Positions 6,425 through 7,840 of a DNA stretch of 7,840 bases are shown in pieces. Origin of the DNA: Methanobacteriota archaeon. GTDB lineage: Archaea; Thermoplasmatota; Thermoplasmata; RBG-16-68-12. The notes below the pieces were generated by a model that worked only from the letters and a program-made list of their open reading frames with translations, did not search any database and was not told where the DNA came from. Numbering within the stretch: the first letter of the stretch is position 1; each line of letters begins with the position of its first letter. The position numbers and the translations under genes are program-made. The stretch lies in NCBI GenBank assembly GCA_005878635.1, contig VBLS01000043.1, positions 1 through 7,840 of the forward strand. Reading direction: 5' to 3'.

Positions 6425-7237
6425 GTGAAGCCGGACTCGCCGCTCGCCCTGTCCACGGAAGATCGCATCCTGCTCTACTTCTCCGACTTCCGAAATCTGG
6501 AGGAACGGTACGTCCTCCCGCAGGCGACGACGCAGAAGGCGATCGCCTTCGCCGCGGGAATCCAGCGCAAGCACCTGTCCCGTTATCTCGACGAAATGGT
6601 CCGGGACGGCTACCTCACGGAAACGAAGGCGCACATCGAGGGGGAGAAGCAGCGGATGCTCGCCTACTATCTCGCCCCGCGGGGATGGGAGCGGGCGATG
6701 TCGATCCGGGAGCGCCTGTCGAAGGTCAAGGTCCCGGTGACCGTCGCGGGCGTGACGAGGGACATGACGCTGGAGGAAATCGACCACGCCACGTCGGTCC
6801 ACCTGACCCTCTCCGACATCGTGCGCGAGGCGATGACCGTCGACAAGCTCGACCTCGAGTACCTCGAGGGGATTGACGACCGGCGCAAGCGGGCCATGGA
6901 CGAACGCGTGAAGCGCTTGGAGGAATACACGCGGGCCGTCATGACGGCGTGGAAGGACGGCCGTGTGACCGCGACGGAACGGCTGCTCGTCGAGCAATTG
7001 CGGGAGAACCTCGGGATCTCGAAAGAGGAACAGGAACGGATCGAATCCGAAGTCATCGAGGAGGTCCTCGAGAACCGCGCGGGAATCTACGCCGCGGTGG
7101 CCGAAGAGGCGCTCGAGGACGGACCCATCACCGAGGACGAGCGGGAACTCCTCGAGGTCTTGCGGAAGAAGCTCGGCCTTTCCTCCCACGACGTCCGAGG
7201 GATCGAGGCCGATATCGGAAAGCCAGCCGCCTCGTGA
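6425..7237 (+). CDS. Winged helix-turn-helix protein with two tandem TerB-like repeats
   Basis: A 270-residue soluble, highly charged protein that I do not recognise as a named family. Residues about 8-90 look like an archaeal MarR-like winged helix: an opening helix (TEDRILLYF), a QKAIAFAAGI helix, a recognition helix around 46-60 (RKHLSRYLDEM), then DGYL and a wing with GEKQRMLAYYL, typical of DNA-binding regulators. A linker and charged helix occupy about 111-170. The C-terminal part is a duplication: residues 175-210 and 229-264 align without gaps with 15 of 36 identities, and each carries DG-x2-T-x2-ER-x2-L-x-E-x-LR-x2-LG-x-S, the pattern of TerB-like helical domains that may bind metal through the acidic residues (D178/E185, D232/E239). 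A sensor-regulator role is inferred. Start is GTG 6425, supported by the TATA-like element; the N-terminal Met is therefore encoded by GTG. It is divergent from nreA and convergent with DUF655, with only 6 bp between stop codons. Confidence 0.8.
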   Translation: MKPDSPLALSTEDRILLYFSDFRNLEERYVLPQATTQKAIAFAAGIQRKHLSRYLDEMVRDGYLTETKAHIEGEKQRMLAYYLAPRGWERAMSIRERLSKVKVPVTVAGVTRDMTLEEIDHATSVHLTLSDIVREAMTVDKLDLEYLEGIDDRRKRAMDERVKRLEEYTRAVMTAWKDGRVTATERLLVEQLRENLGISKEEQERIESEVIEEVLENRAGIYAAVAEEALEDGPITEDERELLEVLRKKLGLSSHDVRGIEADIGKPAAS

Positions 7238-7243
7238 TCGGAG

Positions 7244-7792
7244 TCATCGAGCGACGAACAGGCGGTACTTCTGCGTGGGGTCGGAGATCTCCATCTCGAT
7301 GCGCTTCGCGACGAGCCGCTCGGGATGATGGATGCTCGGCACGCGCGCGTCGAGATCCTGGAACGACTTGAACGGCCCTTTCTTGCGCTCCTCCAAGATC
7401 GCCCACATCGTCTTCTTCCCGAGGCCTGGGAGCAGTTCGAGCATGTGGAACCGCGTCGTGATCGCCTGCGCGCGGTTGAAGAAGTCGACGAACTTCTCCT
7501 CCTTCTCCTTCACGATCTCCTGTATCACAAACGGCATCTCCTTCTGCGCCGCGGTCGTCAGCTCCTCGTAGCCGACCCGGCGCTTGACGTGGAGGATCTC
7601 GGTGCGCAGCTCGACCTCCTTGCCAATGTACACGCGCTGCCCGACGGAGAGGTTCGCGCCTTCGCGCGGCACGAGCTCGAACAGCTTGAACTCGTCCTCA
7701 CCGATCGCGTAGGCGAGCGCCTCGCGGTGGAACTTGGACTGGTCGGGATGACCTTGCGGTAGATAGTCGAGGATGCGGGCGTAATCTTCCAT
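7244..7792 (-). CDS. DUF655 family protein with helix-hairpin-helix motif
   Basis: This 182-residue protein matches the archaeal DUF655 family, a probable nucleic-acid-binding protein tied to transcription or translation. The N-terminus (MEDYARILDYLPQG) is family-typical. Residues about 35-75 form a small beta-rich, OB-like part with the segment GQRVYIGKEVELRTEI. A helix of charged residues (about 89-106) leads to a helix-hairpin-helix at about 117-135 containing LPGLGKK, usual for non-specific DNA or RNA backbone contact. ATG 7792 lies 13 nt after the Rpo4 stop, with GAGG about eight bases upstream as a modest ribosome-binding site, so the pair is one operon. In many euryarchaea the order continues L21e-rpoF-DUF655-rsmA (ksgA); here the convergent wHTH-TerB gene occupies the rsmA position. 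Confidence 0.92.
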   Translation of the reverse strand: MEDYARILDYLPQGHPDQSKFHREALAYAIGEDEFKLFELVPREGANLSVGQRVYIGKEVELRTEILHVKRRVGYEELTTAAQKEMPFVIQEIVKEKEEKFVDFFNRAQAITTRFHMLELLPGLGKKTMWAILEERKKGPFKSFQDLDARVPSIHHPERLVAKRIEMEISDPTQKYRLFVAR

Positions 7793-7805
7793 GGCCGTCG
7801 CCTCG

Positions 7806-7840
7806 TCAGCGGTACTTCCCCACGATCTCGAGGACCTTAT
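7806..7840 (-). CDS. rpo4: RNA polymerase subunit Rpo4 (RpoF), C-terminal end only
   Basis: Only the last ten residues, KVLEIVGKYR, and a TGA stop (7808-7806) fall in the window; the rest lies beyond the right edge. The ending resembles the ILEIVxKYR-type C-terminus of archaeal Rpo4/RpoF, which pairs with Rpo7 to form the stalk of RNA polymerase. Position directly ahead of DUF655 is the main support, since that order is conserved in many euryarchaea. Ten residues alone would not justify the call. Confidence 0.65.
   Translation of the reverse strand, partial: KVLEIVGKYR

Noticed and set aside
5067..6428. Long open plus-strand frame (453 codons) opposite nreA
   Set aside because: It is a low-complexity antisense shadow; nreA in the same stretch has the cysteine finger, the family core motif and a PIP-like C-terminus.

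Overview
The window looks like a piece of a high-G+C euryarchaeal chromosome, most likely from a Thermoplasmata-type lineage (the phylum-level guess is inference). The archaeal signs are the 3' end of a gene resembling RNA polymerase subunit Rpo4 followed at once by a DUF655 gene, an Nre-family DNA repair protein with its cysteine finger and a C-terminal PCNA-box-like motif, a cell-surface protein built from PKD domains, and four genes that each have a TATA-like element 26-28 nt upstream of the start codon, as expected for leaderless archaeal transcripts.

Layout. Bases 2-1312 (+) are the 3' part of a large exported surface protein (CARDB-like domain, three PKD domains, membrane anchor, arginine tail). 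It converges on a minus-strand block: a catabolic-type acetolactate synthase (1351-2973) with its own promoter, a NIPSNAP-like small protein (3019-3324), and a multi-span membrane protein ending in a double-CxxC zinc ribbon (3371-4447). Next on the same strand is a two-gene unit, nreA (5010-6326) followed by a Nudix hydrolase (4531-4980). Divergent from nreA across a 98-bp intergenic region is a plus-strand gene (6425-7237) for an unusual protein: an N-terminal winged helix-turn-helix joined to two tandem TerB-like helical repeats. That gene runs tail to tail into DUF655 (7244-7792, minus), whose upstream neighbour is the Rpo4 end (7806-7840).

How the parts may work together. The rpo4-DUF655 pair belongs to the information-processing core. 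The nreA-Nudix pair suggests DNA repair coupled to nucleotide clean-up. The divergent wHTH-TerB protein is a candidate local regulator: an imperfect 25-bp palindrome lies between the two promoters and touches the TATA element of the wHTH-TerB gene. This is the most promising undescribed unit here, but the regulatory link is inference. The acetolactate synthase, NIPSNAP and zinc-ribbon membrane genes are neighbours without an obvious shared pathway. I see no RNA genes, insertion sequences, CRISPR arrays or clear T-rich terminators; coding density is very high and no gene-free stretch exceeds 100 bases.
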